Source: Acanthacorydalis orientalis
Lineage: Eukaryota; Arthropoda; Insecta; Megaloptera; Corydalidae
Length of the DNA stretch: 64,000 nucleotides
Assembly: GCA_034766995.1 (NCBI GenBank)
Contig: CM068314.1
Coordinates: forward strand, 35,769,208-35,833,207
Direction of reading: 5' to 3'
Both the position numbers and the translations under genes were made by a program. The notes beneath the pieces were generated by a model that had not been told where the DNA came from, searched no databases, and saw only the letters and a list, made by a program, of their open reading frames with translations. Positions within the stretch are counted from its first letter, which is position 1. Every line of letters begins with the position of its first letter. Of the stretch, positions 50,908 through 64,000 are shown one piece after another.

Positions 50908-52413
50908 CAAAAAAAACTCCGCGAAATAATTGTCACCTTGACTAGATTCGATTATAAGAGAGTTAATCGCGTTTCAGGTTTGGCTCAATCTGTGATTTGT
51001 GAAACGGAGATAATAGAAACGAATGTATTTAATTTTCAGATCTCGACATTTACATGATAATTACTCGTTTTGTGTTATTATTAAATTTAAACTTCAATGT
51101 ATATTTTATTTATTTATATTATGTGCTGAAAAGCATTCTATTAGCGTCATTCAACACTCTATTCATCAGAGTGTAGACTTTAGATTTCAGAAACATTCTA
51201 AGTAATACATTTTAGTTAAATACTTATGTTTATATTAACGATAAATATAATTAAATTTTCTCAGATAGAAGTTTATAATATATACATTCACTTTAGACAA
51301 TTAGACAAATTTGCTATGTGTTAAACAATAAAAACACGTTTTATACGAGAAGGAGAATAATTAAATTTCAAACTGGAACCTTTTTAACATGTTTATGAAT
51401 ATTATTTTTTTATAGATTAAACATTCAAAAAATTTAACTAAACCAACTCTGAGTCATAAAGAATATCTGTATGAATTTGAATAAATCCATACATATTTCC
51501 ATCCCTGTAGAAAATTCCCTAAACAAATATGCACTTTAAGTGTTCGTCGCAATATAAAGAATACAGATCAAAAAATATTAGAGAATTAAAAAATTAACTA
51601 TTTTAAGACGCGTTTAAAGAGTAATTAATTGTTAATTCAAACTATGTTTATACGAATTAATACTTTATTGTTCTGATTTGATTACTTTTACTTGGTTTCA
51701 AAAATACTACTATTATTTCACGTGCATATCTTTAAAGAAACCTAAAAAGAATTATCAAAAAATTGTTAATACGCAAGTTATTTATTCTTAATGTTTTTTT
51801 TTGGATTTTCAATTCTTTTTTTCTGTTTGTTTTTTTTTAATCGGTTCATAAAAAATCAACCTATAATTATTTAATACGATTTTTATTCGCATTACATTCT
51901 ATTATATCAAATTTATTTTCATATGAGTAAAAATATCTAATTATGAAATGTACGTAATTATGTTCAATTGACTATAAAAATTAAATTGTAATATAAAAGT
52001 CAATATTCATTATTAGCAAAAACACATTATTTTCATAGCATTGGGTTAGTCACCTATATTTTTGTACATTATTTTTAAATTATTTTGTGGACACATTTGT
52101 TCATTTATTTGTTAACGACTCTTTGAGGAAAGTTAAATTAAGAAGTGGTTTTATTGAATGATTTATTTATTGAATAACTATGACAGTTATTACTGGACAA
52201 AGTAATACTACTTAAAAATTGATGAAAAAGTACAATGTTATGATACTGACCAGAATGAAATATACTTTTTGAGTTTACTAATAGGCAAATTTGTATTTTT
52301 TTCAACCTGATCTCTCGGTGAAGTAAAAAAAAAATAAGTACTGATTCATGCAAATACCCAGTCATTACTTTATAGTTACGTTTAACGAGGAAAGTACATA
52401 TTTCTGATATTAA

Positions 52414-52650
52414 CCCTTTGCACTAGGAGAATTTTTTTCACCTTATCTACCAGCAACTCTAACATATTTTTTAACAAAATAGCAAGTAACAAATAACTTC
52501 AAATAAAATGATATAGCATAGCAAATAATTTCTTTATTCAAATGAAACTTTAAAAATACATTTACTAATTCATGTTTTATAAAAAAAAATAATATTGTTA
52601 TTTGTTAGATTTACAATGTCCTCTCAGAGGAGACAGTCAATTGGAAAGGG
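52414..52650. mobile_element. Second piggyBac-like MITE with TTAA target site
   Basis: A 237-bp element flanked by TTAA at 52410-52413 and 52651-52654. Left end CCCTTTGCACTAGGAG, right end as reverse complement CCCTTTCCAATTGACTG. The first seven bases match the MITE at 23327, but the inner sequences differ, so it is a different family or an old relative. A CTCTCAGAGGAGA palindrome (CTCT-CAGA-GGAG) sits near the right end. Confidence 0.65.
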
Positions 52651-53510
52651 TTAATAACTAAGTATCATAAAAGTCCAAACTTTATAACGAGAACGATAAA
52701 TGGTTCTTATCCTGAAGTGACGAAAAAACTTATCTTTCAGAAGAGTATTATTTGAGTACTACGGGAAGCTGAGTATTGAGCCCTCTATTATAAAAACTTT
52801 TAGTACTAAACAAATTAAAAGAAAGATTTCTTCTTTAATAAAATTTTCAAGTTGGATAGTTCAAGTGAAATAACAGAAACCAAGCGAGAAAATTCAAAAG
52901 TAAGAAGAAAACTTGCTCACAGTCTATATATTTAAAACACTAGAGAATATACAGCATAAAAGGAATTTAATCAAAGAATAACTGTTATTTTATGGAAGGA
53001 ATAATCATGCACTAAAAACTTAAATAGAAAATATTAAAAACAGATTAATGAATATTCAAACTTTCGTAGCAATGCTCAAGCTGGAATGAACTATATGTTA
53101 AAACCATCTTTAATGTAACAGTCTTCTTCAATGGAAGTTTTCAAAATAGTTTAAGGATAGAAGTCAGTAAAAATTAAAGTATTATTCCATAATGAATCGA
53201 TGTAACGTCCAAGTCAATCGATACGATCGAAGTCGAAAGTATTATTGCGTCGATGTCTCTACCATCGATTTGCTGTCCTTAGACAATATATCTACAATTA
53301 ATATTATTTTTCTCGAAAATTAAATATAAACACAAATTATTAAGCGAATACATTTAAAATACATTAATAAAATAGATTTGAAAAATTGAAAGTTGTAGAT
53401 TTTTAAAAAAATCTTTTGAGGGTACAAAAACGAAAATATTGACTTCTTTATACTTAATATATTTTATGTATGAGTAATAATACTGTCAATAATAATACAC
53501 ATTATTCGGT

Positions 53511-53513
<3 letters not shown>

Positions 53514-53590
<77 letters not shown>

Positions 53591-53600
53591 CACATATATA
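53514..53600. repeat. Compound (TA)n-(CA)n-(TA)n microsatellite
   Basis: TA run, then CACACACACACACACA (~53555-53570), then TA again. Shorter TA tracts are at 50550-50582 and 55590-55642. Confidence 0.9.
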
Positions 53601-53989
53601 TTTTTAAAAATAAGAATCGAACACTTTTTCATATTTTGTAATTATAATATCATTAAAGTGAATAACTGTTGTACGTGACAAATTAATGATTATTGTTAAA
53701 TATTTATGTTATATTAGTAATCATTAAGTGAGTACATGTATATGTGTATACATATTGACGAAATTCGGGAAAGTTACTATAATCGATTAGACCTTTGACA
53801 TTCACTGTTCCCGGTCAAATAATGTATATCAACTGCGCCATAACATCAATTCCGCGTTTCCAATTCATGAAACATCACAGGATTCCATTGCCCACGTACG
53901 AGAACATGATAAACAAATTAAAGAAATAAACACAGTTGCATCAAGAAAAAATAACACCAGGAAAATTAGCAAGAAAAAATAGCAAATCG

Positions 53990-54345
53990 ACGTTTTGTCA
54001 GATGCTTCTCTCTGGCTATTAGCCGACCTGCATTAGCACGCGACGCCCACCGCAGGCGTCTGCCCTGTCGCCTCACGGACGCCGATAATAACGTTGTTGC
54101 TGCTGCGACGGCACGGCGAACGCTCACGTCGGTGACCTTGAAGGCAGAAGATTAGAAACCGAGAGTTGTATACCGTTATGCGGTATGCGACGAGAATAGT
54201 CGCGGGGGATGTGTTTACAACAGTCGTCAAGGTCATACGTATTAGTACCGGCACACGGAACGTACGCAAGACCCTGCCCCCTCCATTACACATCTCCGGA
54301 CCCTCCTCACACTTCTCCTCGTGTGGTCAATCAAGCTTGGCGCGA
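53990..54345. promoter_or_regulatory. CpG-rich block with two TCAAGGTCA elements, candidate promoter
   Basis: This is the most GC- and CpG-rich ~350 bp of the window, in otherwise ~75-80% AT DNA. It contains two perfect extended nuclear-receptor half-sites of the FTZ-F1/ERR type: TGACCTTGA (reverse orientation) at 54133-54141 and TCAAGGTCA (forward) at 54227-54235. A forkhead-like TGTTTAC is at 54212. The open frames on both strands have no recognisable protein pattern. It may be a promoter or first non-coding exon of a gene whose body lies outside the window, or a regulatory element. Confidence 0.35.
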
Positions 54346-55589
54346 AAATAATAAATGCAAATTTGTGTACTACATGAAAGTAAGCTTAATTAATTTTAAC
54401 GTGTTAAAACACCAGTATCTTTTTAATTAAGAAACTTTTGTAATTATTCGATTTTAATCGTTAGAAAGATACAAAGCAACTAACAGAGCTTTATTACACC
54501 ATAAACCGATAAGCTTTCATTCGAATTACTCAAACAATATAGTTTTCTTTTAGATAAATTTAAATAAATTAATGAATTCCAAAATATTTAATTCAGGATT
54601 AAATTGTTTTTCGAGATTTAAAAAAATGTTAAAAAAGTTCGCACCTTTATTAGAAAAGAATAACAAATGTTTTATTTTTGAAAAATACTATAAACCTCCA
54701 TTACTATTAAGTACAATATTTAGCAACTTTTCTGGTAGACCACAGGAATTAAATTTTGAATTTAACAAGACAAGTTTTTAATCTTTTGTTTCAAATCTTA
54801 AATAAATCATTGAAAATAACAACCTTCTTTATGTATTATTTTGTGTATGTAACACGTTAATTTTATCATTAAATATATAATTTTTCGAAGATTATTTCAT
54901 TTTTCTATAAAAGTGTAATACTTTCTATAATACTTTTAGAATATTATTTATAAGTAAGTACGTCTACGTGTATAAGGAATGAATTTCAGAAATAAAAACC
55001 TTTAGCATAATAAGTTTCAAATAGGAAACGAAATAATAAATAGTGAAACCTTCGTATAATGACCTCTTCTAAGCAAAATTGTTGAATGAAAGGTAATCAT
55101 TTCTGGTATGGGCTACAGTTATATGTATTAACGTGTTATACGGAGACAAAATTAAAAAGAAAAATCAAATTTTTGTTACAGATGCTTTACGGTTATAGAA
55201 ATCAAAGTTTTCCTGTTTTTTTTTTTTTTTTAATTCATATTCGTTTCAAAATTAAACTTACACGAATAGTATATATTATTTAAACATTTGCAGAAAACAA
55301 TACATTCATTTTCTTTGGACATTGTATTTCAATTGACATTGACCTAATTTATCACAATTGTTTAATCCATTTATATTCAATATACTAATATAAAAACTGT
55401 GTTATAAGTCAAAGGTTGACATGTCGATTAAATAAATAATTATTTATAGTAATTAATACATACATTTATATGTATGTATGTATGTGTGTGTATATGCGTG
55501 TGTAATATAATAAGACAATTTAAAGTTTAAAATGTTATTACCTCTTTCAATGACTTTTAAGTCAAATTTAGTTATAAGACCACCTATAT

Positions 55590-55646
<57 letters not shown>

Positions 55647-56371
55647 AAATTAACGCAGATTAAATTGAAATTCCAATTAATAACAACAATAAATTTTAAC
55701 CATTATGATAATTTTTAATTTCAATATTTTTTATTATTGACTAAATTGACATTCAAATATTTTCTGAAAGAAAACTAACATTTGTAGTAATACTGAGTGT
55801 ACTCAAAATATAGCGACAAACGTACAGAACCACTTGTTATGTTATAATCACATAGTGAAAATGACTTTTCATGCATATCGTAACCATTAAAAAATGGTTG
55901 CATCGTGTATTTTTTGATAATAAATATTCTACCTAACCTTTTCATAAAAGGCTTATACCGATTTGTTATATTGACTTTTAAGTCGTTTAATTGAATTTAT
56001 TCTTCATCGGTATATTTTCCACACCACCAATTCTACATCACCATATTTTAATTAATTTTTTTTAATTATTGAATCTATTGTTTCTTAATTTATATATTTA
56101 AGACAAGAAACTCGACCAATAAAAATGTTAAAATTATTAGATTACACCGTTTTTTATTAGTTTATTGTTAGTGTTTAATAATTTTATGGCATTTTGTGAT
56201 ATTAAATTTCATTAAACTAGCACACGATATTGCTCAAGAGACGAAACCGATCATAGAATAATATAACAAGGAACAAACGAAATTCTACCGAAGAAAGTCA
56301 TTAAATTAGTATTTTTTAAAAACAGTATATAGGAAATATCGAACAGCGGCACATTTGCTTTGTGCACCCGG

Positions 56372-56422
<51 letters not shown>

Positions 56423-56547
56423 TATACATGCACTTCATAACAATGTTCTCTTGAGAGCACACTAAGACCAGATTCACATGTAATAATTTTTTTTTGTGAC
56501 TTAGGTGGGTCATAAATTATGATCATTGTAGGTACTATAGTTTAAAA

Positions 56548-57350
56548 CAACATTTCTCAACCTATGGGTCGTGGTCCAATATTGGGTCGCGTTAAATAAT
56601 AGTTGCATCTGTTAGGTACTGAATATTTTTTAACAACTTTTTTTCTTATTGTTATTATTGTCACTTAATAAAATTAATATTAAAAAAATGTGAGAACATG
56701 AAATTTATTTTTCCTTTCTATTTTGAATAACTTCAAAATAGTTATTTTATGTAAGGTCATAGTCATAATGTCATGTAAGTTGCAATGGTTTTGAAAATAT
56801 TTCCGTGTTTATTCAGATGTATGGCTTTATTGTCATACATAACAATTCAAACTTAAAAGTTTAAACCTTAACGACGTGATCTCGACCAGGGCGAACAAGT
56901 TCAAACAGTTTAAAGGTAAGAGTTATTTTGTAACTACGCGTTTGCTTACTTTACCGTTCTGTTATGTAGTCCGTGTTACAGTTTCCGCGATCGATTGCGA
57001 ATGATCTTACCGTATTTTGTATTTCAACACGATTCGGTAATATTAAATTTCTAATGTTTCGCTTCTCAAGTTTTCATTTAATTTTATTTAATTTTATTTT
57101 GTTATATGTGGTGAATTCATCACAATGAACACTTTTAGTAAATTTTCGATAACAATTTAAAATTCTTTTTAAATTTTTATCTTTTTTTTACTTTACATCC
57201 CTTGTTTAACAATGAATAAAAAGCAAAATTTTCATCTTTTAAAATAAAAGAAAGAAAATTCTCCAGAAACCAAAATCGGATAATAAAAATGCAGAAATGT
57301 TTACTATATCAAACGAACCAGTAGCAAAAATAAATAACAACAAAAACTCA
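56548..57350 (+). mobile_element. hAT-superfamily element, 5' part (Buster/ZBED-like)
   Basis: Begins with a hAT-style terminus, CAACATTTCTCAACCTATGG then GTCGTGGTCC (compare the general form CAGTGGTTCTCAACC..GGGTCGCG). It continues through a GC-richer ~300-bp 5' untranslated part (56870-57060) to an ATG at 57212. From there the frame reads MNKKQNFHLLK and, with frameshifts, 'KENSPETK', 'NAEMFTISNEPVAKINN'. This resembles the N-terminus of insect hAT transposases of the ZBED/GTF2IRD2-like group. The RNase H-like catalytic domain is absent and the element seems truncated near 57350. Assignment rests on terminus style plus weak N-terminal resemblance. Confidence 0.4.
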
Positions 57351-57569
57351 TTAAATATTATCTCGTATTATTGTATTCATAATTTATGTAAGAGTTCTTA
57401 ATAAATATAAATCAAATTATTTTAGCGATTTTTACAATTTCGAAACAGCCTGTATTATTTAAAATCGTTAGTCTTACATTTTTTCAAAAATGTACCGTAA
57501 CACATTTTCAATCTATCTTCATTTTCCATAACCGATGCTCTTTATTACAATCTTTTTTCACAAAACGTG

Positions 57570-57571
<2 letters not shown>

Positions 57572-57633
<62 letters not shown>

Positions 57634-57660
57634 ATATGTATGTATATATATATATATATT
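57572..57660. repeat. Compound (TA)n-(TG)n microsatellite
   Basis: TA run, TGTGTGTGTGTGTGTG, then TATGTATGTA and TA. A comparable array at 56373-56422 is TA followed by CACACACA. Confidence 0.9.
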
Positions 57661-60600
57661 TGTGTGAGTATATAGTTCAGGGATCTGTATTGAAATATTT
57701 AGGAAGGCTGTACGATAGCAATGCCATATTACGGAAATAGGTCATGGTTAATTTCTGTGCCAGGGTCGTAAGTAATGGTGGCATGTCTCGGTAGAGCCTT
57801 TTTCAGTGTCAGGGTGGTTTTTACGCTTATCGCGAAGGTTCAGGTGAACAGTTGAACGTTGTATCGTAAATAAAGATAAATTTTATAATAATATATTTAT
57901 TATACAAAACATTGATTTTAATATACTAGTGTGATTTTTTCTGCAGATACATATTCTTTTCTTTTGTACCTTTTTGTATTATATTTACACGAATTTAGTG
58001 AATATTTTTTTTATTAAATATTGATTATATTTAATTTAGCTAATAACGTTATTAAATATGTATTTTTAATTTGTTAATACTGTAAAATAAGTACATTCTG
58101 TCACTATATTTCATGTTATTTATTAGACTTTAAAATATTTTTATATAATAATTACAATAAATATCTTTCAGTTTATTATTTTTAAAGAATCTTTGAAAAT
58201 GGATTATATATATATATATATACTTTTTAGTTCTTGAAAGCACGTTTTACTATTATAATATTAGAAATACCAGCTAGGAGACAGTATTTAAAGATATTTG
58301 ATCGACGGTTGTTGTAAAAAAACTATATAACAATCTTAACATTAAACACTTAAAAATATAAACATCTATAAATCTTAAAACAAGATTATTTAACCTGAAA
58401 ATAAAAAGGATACGTCAATATGTAAGAATAGCTTATGATGTCACTGAGATTGAAAAAATTTAAATATCGATTATTGGTCAAACAACACATAATACTTAGT
58501 TCATGCTTTAGGCATTTGAAATTATTATAAAGATGACTGAATGCAAAAACTGATTTAGTCACTTTATGGCACAACCCATAAAGAGATATAAACAAAATCT
58601 TTAAAGTAGAAGATTCTATCCTAATATGATGTAATCATCATTTGTTGACAGAATATGACAACCGTGTTGATATAGATATCCATTTTATTATTAACAACAA
58701 TGTATGCGCGTAACTGTGTCCATATATGAATGAATTAATTTACTTTTATAATGAATCCAACTCTTTAACAGCGACGCTTCATAAGGAGACACTTTCAAAT
58801 ACAATGGTGATAAGTACAAAAAAAAACAGCATGTCCTTGGAATAAAAAAATAATTAACATTAATGTTTATAGTTATTATAACAATAACAAACACATAAAA
58901 TGATCAATACAAGGTTATAAAATTGTTTGGTTATGCACATGTATAAACTATTTGAGGCATTTTAATATATTACTTCCTATTCATAACGTATTTACTTAAT
59001 TAATTATATTTTATCATCTTTATACGGTATCAAGAATAATAAAATTCATATAAATTAAACGTTTGAGTATATAATTATTAGTTTATCACTTAATAATTAT
59101 AATATATATATATATAATGATGTGTGTATATTATTAAAAAATATTTATATATTTATAAAATATATCATTATCTATTTGTAATTTATCTCTTTAGTTTTAA
59201 TCTTCACAAAATGTGGTAATATCATATTCGATGTTTTAATACTGACAGATCGATTTTGATTTTTCTGCTATTTAGTGAATTAATTAAAAATATGTAGTAA
59301 TAATTTCTTGTTAATCCCTCTCCACTAAATTCCAATAAAAAATCTACATTCATTTACGGAAAATTGTAGTGAAAAACATTTCTTATTTTTGTATAACTTG
59401 AATATTTATGCTTCTAAACCATTTTTCTAGCCACTTTATTTTAGAGGTAAGTAATTGTCATCATAATAATTTTAAAATATTTTTTTGTTTAAATTATAAT
59501 TTGTAATGGAATTTTGAATTATTACCTTAAAACAATATTAAATAAACAAGCACAAAAACAAACTGTCCACAGAGAAAAAAATCAAAAGCAGATTATTAAC
59601 GGTTAAAATTGATAGTACAAAAGTCATTGAGAATTATTAGTTACTGTATTTTTTCAGAAAGTATAATATTATACGAAAACTATCCTGTAAATATTTCATT
59701 TAAAGAACGATTTAGGAGATTTCCGTTTAAAGCTTAATATTTAATTGCAGAAAAACAGTGTTATGTAAATTAATGCCGTGTTAATATACGTAAGTACTCT
59801 ATGCCATAATATATTTCGTAATAAAATTTAAACAAATAGTACCTAAATAGTTAAATTACAATGAAAAATATTTTTAGTTATCTTAATAAACAAAAAGTAA
59901 ACATTTCTGTACTTGTGAACAAATGGATAAATAGAAAAAAATATTTTTTATATGACAGTGATAAAGAATCAGTGATACAAAAATCAATAATTTAATTATA
60001 AAAATCGATGGTTCAATGTTGTTTAAATTAAGTCTCAACTGTTTCCTCAGTATATGGAATTCCACACAGATTATTTGATTAATCAATTAATTAATTTTTA
60101 CTCTAACTTGATTTACTCACTTATTGATCACATATACAGGTTTATTATAATCGAAACTCGTTTCTTTTTTTCTTGAATTTATTGACAACCTTATTTATAT
60201 TTTTTAATTTACTATCAATATCAATGAAACTGTTGAACTCGAAATGTAAAATAAATTTTATCTTATGGTTAAATATTATTCGATACTTTGTAAAAACATA
60301 TAATATTTATATCTATTTTATTTTAAAAGAACTTAAATTCCCTAAATTTTTCTTTGACAGGTCAGATAAATATATTTATTAAATTCAAAACATGTAACTT
60401 TTATCTGAATTTGTTCAATATTGTACGTTTAGGATCTCAACGGAAATTGCATCCGCTACAACAGTGTTTCAGAAAGAACATTGTAATACATAGACATACA
60501 TACATACATGTATGTATATATATATATATATATTACTAAAATTCTGCAAATCTATAAAATTCATACGTAAATATTTACATTCAATATTTTTTTTCGTGAA

Positions 60601-60664
60601 CATTTATGATACTAAGAAATCCACTGAAATGTTTTAACAATATACAATACATAATACAGTTCTG

Positions 60665-60960
60665 TCACTGTGACTAAATTCACTTCTACAAAATTTTTTC
60701 TCATCCCATAAACTATAAAATTTTTATCAAAAATGTTCAATAAATGATTATTAATTTTATTTGACTGCTAGGAACAAAAATCACAAAAAGAAAGGAAGGA
60801 ACGAAGGTACAGTAAAATCTGAAGATTTTTCTATACCTTAGCGCTTTGAGTATGATGAAATCGCCATTGAAATACACAAACAAGAATCATTCATTTATAA
60901 TTTTTTTTATTTTTGTAGTGACAGAAAAATTCATTTGTGAAAGTATAGTTTAGATCATCA
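60665..60960 (+). repeat. Dispersed repeat family, copy D
   Basis: Contains 'CTAAATTCACTTCTACAAAA' (60675), 'ATCAAAAATGTTCAATAAAT' (60726), 'CCTTAGCGCTTTGAGTATGA' (60837) and at its far end 'TTCATTTGTGAAAGTATAGT' (60930), the inverted form of the outer block. It is the most complete copy and defines the order of the blocks. Confidence 0.5.
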
Positions 60961-62002
60961 AGTGCTTTATAAAATATCAATATCTTCTCTTCAAATAAAG
61001 TTTTTATTTTGTTACCATTTGAAGTTATTTTATACTGGTACTCGTATAAATAATGAACGACATTAAGAATTTTTCCTCGGGAAAATTATTACCACTTTAA
61101 TGAAAAATAACATTTCTTACAAGGTCATATTCGAATAAGGTCAAATTAGTCAAATTACTATTCATGTTCCCATTATTACTTTTTATTTTATTCAATTTCG
61201 CTACATTATTAAATAAAAGCATTAAACTCATACAACATTAAACTTTAAATAAGAACAAAATGTTTAATTTTTATTGATAATTTATATATATATATATATA
61301 AATTTAAAATGATCTTTTTTGAAAAAAATAACCGACCAATGCTTTATATAATAAACGTTCATAAATTCTAAAAGCATATTATTTGTTTACGTTTTTTAAA
61401 TAGTCAGGATCAACAAACCATCAATGCTTCGGTACATCAGAAATTTGATGTATAAAGTGAAAAAATGTATTATTCTGAACACAATCGAAGGATTTATCTA
61501 AAACCGCAGATTTTCCAATAACTCGCCTACCCCGACGACAAAATTCCATTTTCTATACGATTCGCGTGACGTAGATTATTTGGCATGAAAGAAACGCGAA
61601 AAGAATAGAGATATATAAAAAAATTGTGTGCATGAAACCTTTCAGAAAGTTCAAGGATGTTCAGTTGAGTATTTTGGATTTCATTCAATGGTTTTTCAAT
61701 TTTTATATGTTCACGAAAATGTATCCTTGTAATAGATATTTATTCCAAACAAGTTTTAAACAGATATTGTACGTATTTATTTGTGAATTTATTGTTTATT
61801 ACTCATTAAAATTTCGTAATATTAAAATACATCTGTAATTAGTACACAAAGAATAACTAAGACATATTTCGAAGAAATTTATTTCAAGCTTTCAAGACAA
61901 TTCTCATTCTATATAAAATATTCATTATCATAAAATAAGTTTCATAAATCTTTTAAATAAACATATTTTCGAATAGAAAATATGTATTGTAATGTTGTCA
62001 TA

Positions 62003-62003
<1 letters not shown>

Positions 62004-62057
<54 letters not shown>
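62004..62057. repeat. (TA)n microsatellite
   Basis: About 26 TA units; another at 63770-63811 is followed by CACACACACACAC. Confidence 0.95.
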
Positions 62058-62061
<4 letters not shown>

Positions 62062-62919
62062 CTGTATGTCTAATGAACTTGTGTAAGAAACACAATATAT
62101 TATACTGAAACTATTATTATTGCTCGTAAAATATCGGTAAATGTAACATAAAAGTAAACGAGAAAACAATGAAAAAACATGTTCTTAAACTACGCAGACT
62201 TTAACAACAGGTATATGATAATAAAATACAACGAAAGAGAAAGTATACGTTGAAATACAACAATAAGTACTTATTTGTGAAAGACCTATATAAAATACTT
62301 ATAGACTCTAGAGACAAATTTTGACCCCAAAACCTACATTTTTAAAATAATGCGGTTAAAGTTGAACGGTGATAGAATCAGACAGATATGAATGTAATGA
62401 TACAATTGGAGAGAAAGTGAAATCGAGTGTTAAAGGTAATGGCACCTTTGCTGCAAATTATTCCTGTACGTTTAAGAAATTTCACGTATATCGTCTTCTA
62501 TTGTCTGTCGCTGTACAATAAGTATTAGTAAATAACACATCACATATATATTACTCATATTTTAAATGTAAATCTACATGCAAATACAAACATTTGTTTT
62601 TAAAATGAATATGTTTAAAAATAAATCTTTAATTTCAAAATGTATGGAAAAGGTAACAAACACTTGATAATTATATTTCGTCATTAATTTGTATTTTGTA
62701 TATAATTATATTTACATTCGAACTTTATTGCATTCAGATTATTTTTTTGTGTTATTATAAAGTGTAAAATATGCGAGTATATAATGATATTTAAATCCTA
62801 ACAAAGTAAATGCAAATCTCCAAGTAAATTCTAATGCTTTTTTTATTCAACAGAGTTAAAGTATAGATATTTATAAAATATATATTGACTTCAAGTAATA
62901 TACAGAGATGTATTTTATA

Positions 62920-62951
<32 letters not shown>

Positions 62952-63767
62952 CATACATTTTACTGTACATAAACTACAGCATTTATTAAATAAAATACAG
63001 ATATACAACAAAATTAAATTAGTCGAGAAGAAGTATGAAGTAACAATTGTATTTGCAAAACTATATATGTGATTTAAAAAAAGAAATATAATTGAAAAAA
63101 AGAATAAAATAAATTCATATAAAACATATATAATAAATTACAAATAAAATAAAATTTTCCTAATCCATACTAAATAATATGTTTTTAAACATAATTTTGC
63201 ATTGTGGTTAAATTCAGTCTTATAAATGAATCACTCTCGCATACCGCAACTCTTCACATACTACAAAAAGTTTTCATATCAAAATGTGAAGTTGATTTTA
63301 CTTATGCGTATTTCGACAGCCATCACCTTAAGAATGTGAAGGCACAGAGGTTAAATATTTTTCAAAGTATCCTCATTCTCAAGTCGAATGCATCTGCATC
63401 GAAATTTGTACAAAGCAAATTAAATTAACAATTAACGATTGTTGAACATTTTGATAAGTAAAAACTTCTTGTAGTATGTGGAGAGTGATTCATTTGATAC
63501 TTGTTTCTATTTTTATCCTTTTTTGAACATATACTTTTTTTAAATTATTCAATGATTGCCAGTAAAGTAACTTTTCGACGACTGAGACGTATTTAATTTG
63601 AAAAAGTTCACCAGATTAAATTATTATTTTACAGAAAAATGTTTTTTTTACGTTTCAAAAATAAAACTATAATTAAGATCTATCTTTGTATCAGTTAATA
63701 AGAAAACTCTGATCAGTCATAATAAAATGAATTATGCATAATATTTTTTTTGTTAATCATAAATGTG

Positions 63768-63815
<48 letters not shown>

Positions 63816-64000
63816 CACACACACACACGTTGTTTTGTATATTCATTCACGCTTCCATACATATACAGAACTGTTGCATTCTAAATTTAATTTGTTCTTT
63901 GTAAAGAAAGTTTTAGTTAAACTTCCTTGTAAACGTATATTTGAGTATATTTTTCATATAACTTAATAACATTTTACAAAAAAAAAAAATAAATACTCTT

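Larger units (their letters stand above)
46773..52409. other. AT-rich intergenic DNA
   Basis: Includes the 17-bp minisatellite, the 88-codon ORF at 50641, and a perfect 12-bp palindrome CATAGGCCTATG at 47536-47547 followed by GACGTC at 47552. Segment 47825-47920 is less AT-rich and unidentified. Confidence 0.5.
57661..64000. other. AT-rich intergenic DNA
   Basis: 57665-57870 is a GC-richer unidentified segment (GGTCATGGTTAATTTCTGTG, GTGGCATGTCTCGGTAGAGC) right after a compound microsatellite. Otherwise copy D of the dispersed repeat and TA tracts. The short ORFs at 58386, 58691, 59883, 61626 and 63204 show no family pattern. Confidence 0.5.

Noticed and set aside
54033..54351. ORFs on both strands of the CpG-rich block
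   Set aside because: Long frames on both strands are expected in GC-rich DNA because stops are rare; neither has a protein pattern.
63204..63428. 74-codon plus-strand ORF
   Set aside because: No family pattern or promoter; chance length for this composition is plausible.

Overview
The window is AT-rich, gene-poor DNA from a eukaryotic nuclear genome, most likely an arthropod and probably an insect. The reasons are the spliced gene with GT-AG introns, several classes of insect-type DNA transposon (mariner, PIF/Harbinger, TTAA-flanked piggyBac-like MITEs, hAT), a non-LTR retrotransposon remnant, and very many (TA)n microsatellites. Nothing looks bacterial: there are no operons, no ribosome binding sites and no long ORFs. 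Almost all long reading frames made of Tyr/Ile are translations of (TA)n tracts.

Only one protein-coding gene can be supported well. It lies on the + strand from 22528 to 27593 and has three coding exons (22528-22608, 24797-24955, 27360-27593) joined by two phase-0 introns. The predicted protein has 157 residues. Its first ~90 residues read as a DUF4485 domain, the module also found at the N-terminus of the centrosomal protein CEP112, followed by a short acidic, Cys-containing tail. Intron 1 holds a complete 291-bp TTAA-flanked MITE, a hAT-like terminus and a 99-bp duplicated TA-rich unit.

Layout. 1-3170: microsatellites and one arm of a dispersed repeat family. 3170-3996: decayed RTE-like LINE ending directly in (TA)n. 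3997-12439: AT-rich intergenic DNA with one weak candidate exon (8380-8502). 12443-13258: complete PIF/Harbinger-type element with TTA duplications and a broken MADF-like reading frame. 13262-22527: intergenic. 22528-27593: the DUF4485 gene. 28650-29400: dispersed repeats. 30360-30560: small CpG-rich block. 34200-34520: palindromic repeat. 35296-35960, 37497-37965 and 45886-46772: three different decayed mariner-family transposons, two of them abutting (TA)n. 44286-44492: unexplained GC-richer ORF. 52414-52650: second TTAA MITE. 53990-54345: CpG-rich block with two perfect nuclear-receptor half-site extensions. 56548-57350: hAT-like element 5' part. The remainder is AT-rich DNA with TA microsatellites.

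I did not find a convincing new multi-gene system. The most useful results are the reconstructed spliced gene, the Harbinger element with its accessory-protein relic, the four-copy dispersed repeat family, and the recurrent junctions between transposon ends and TA microsatellites.
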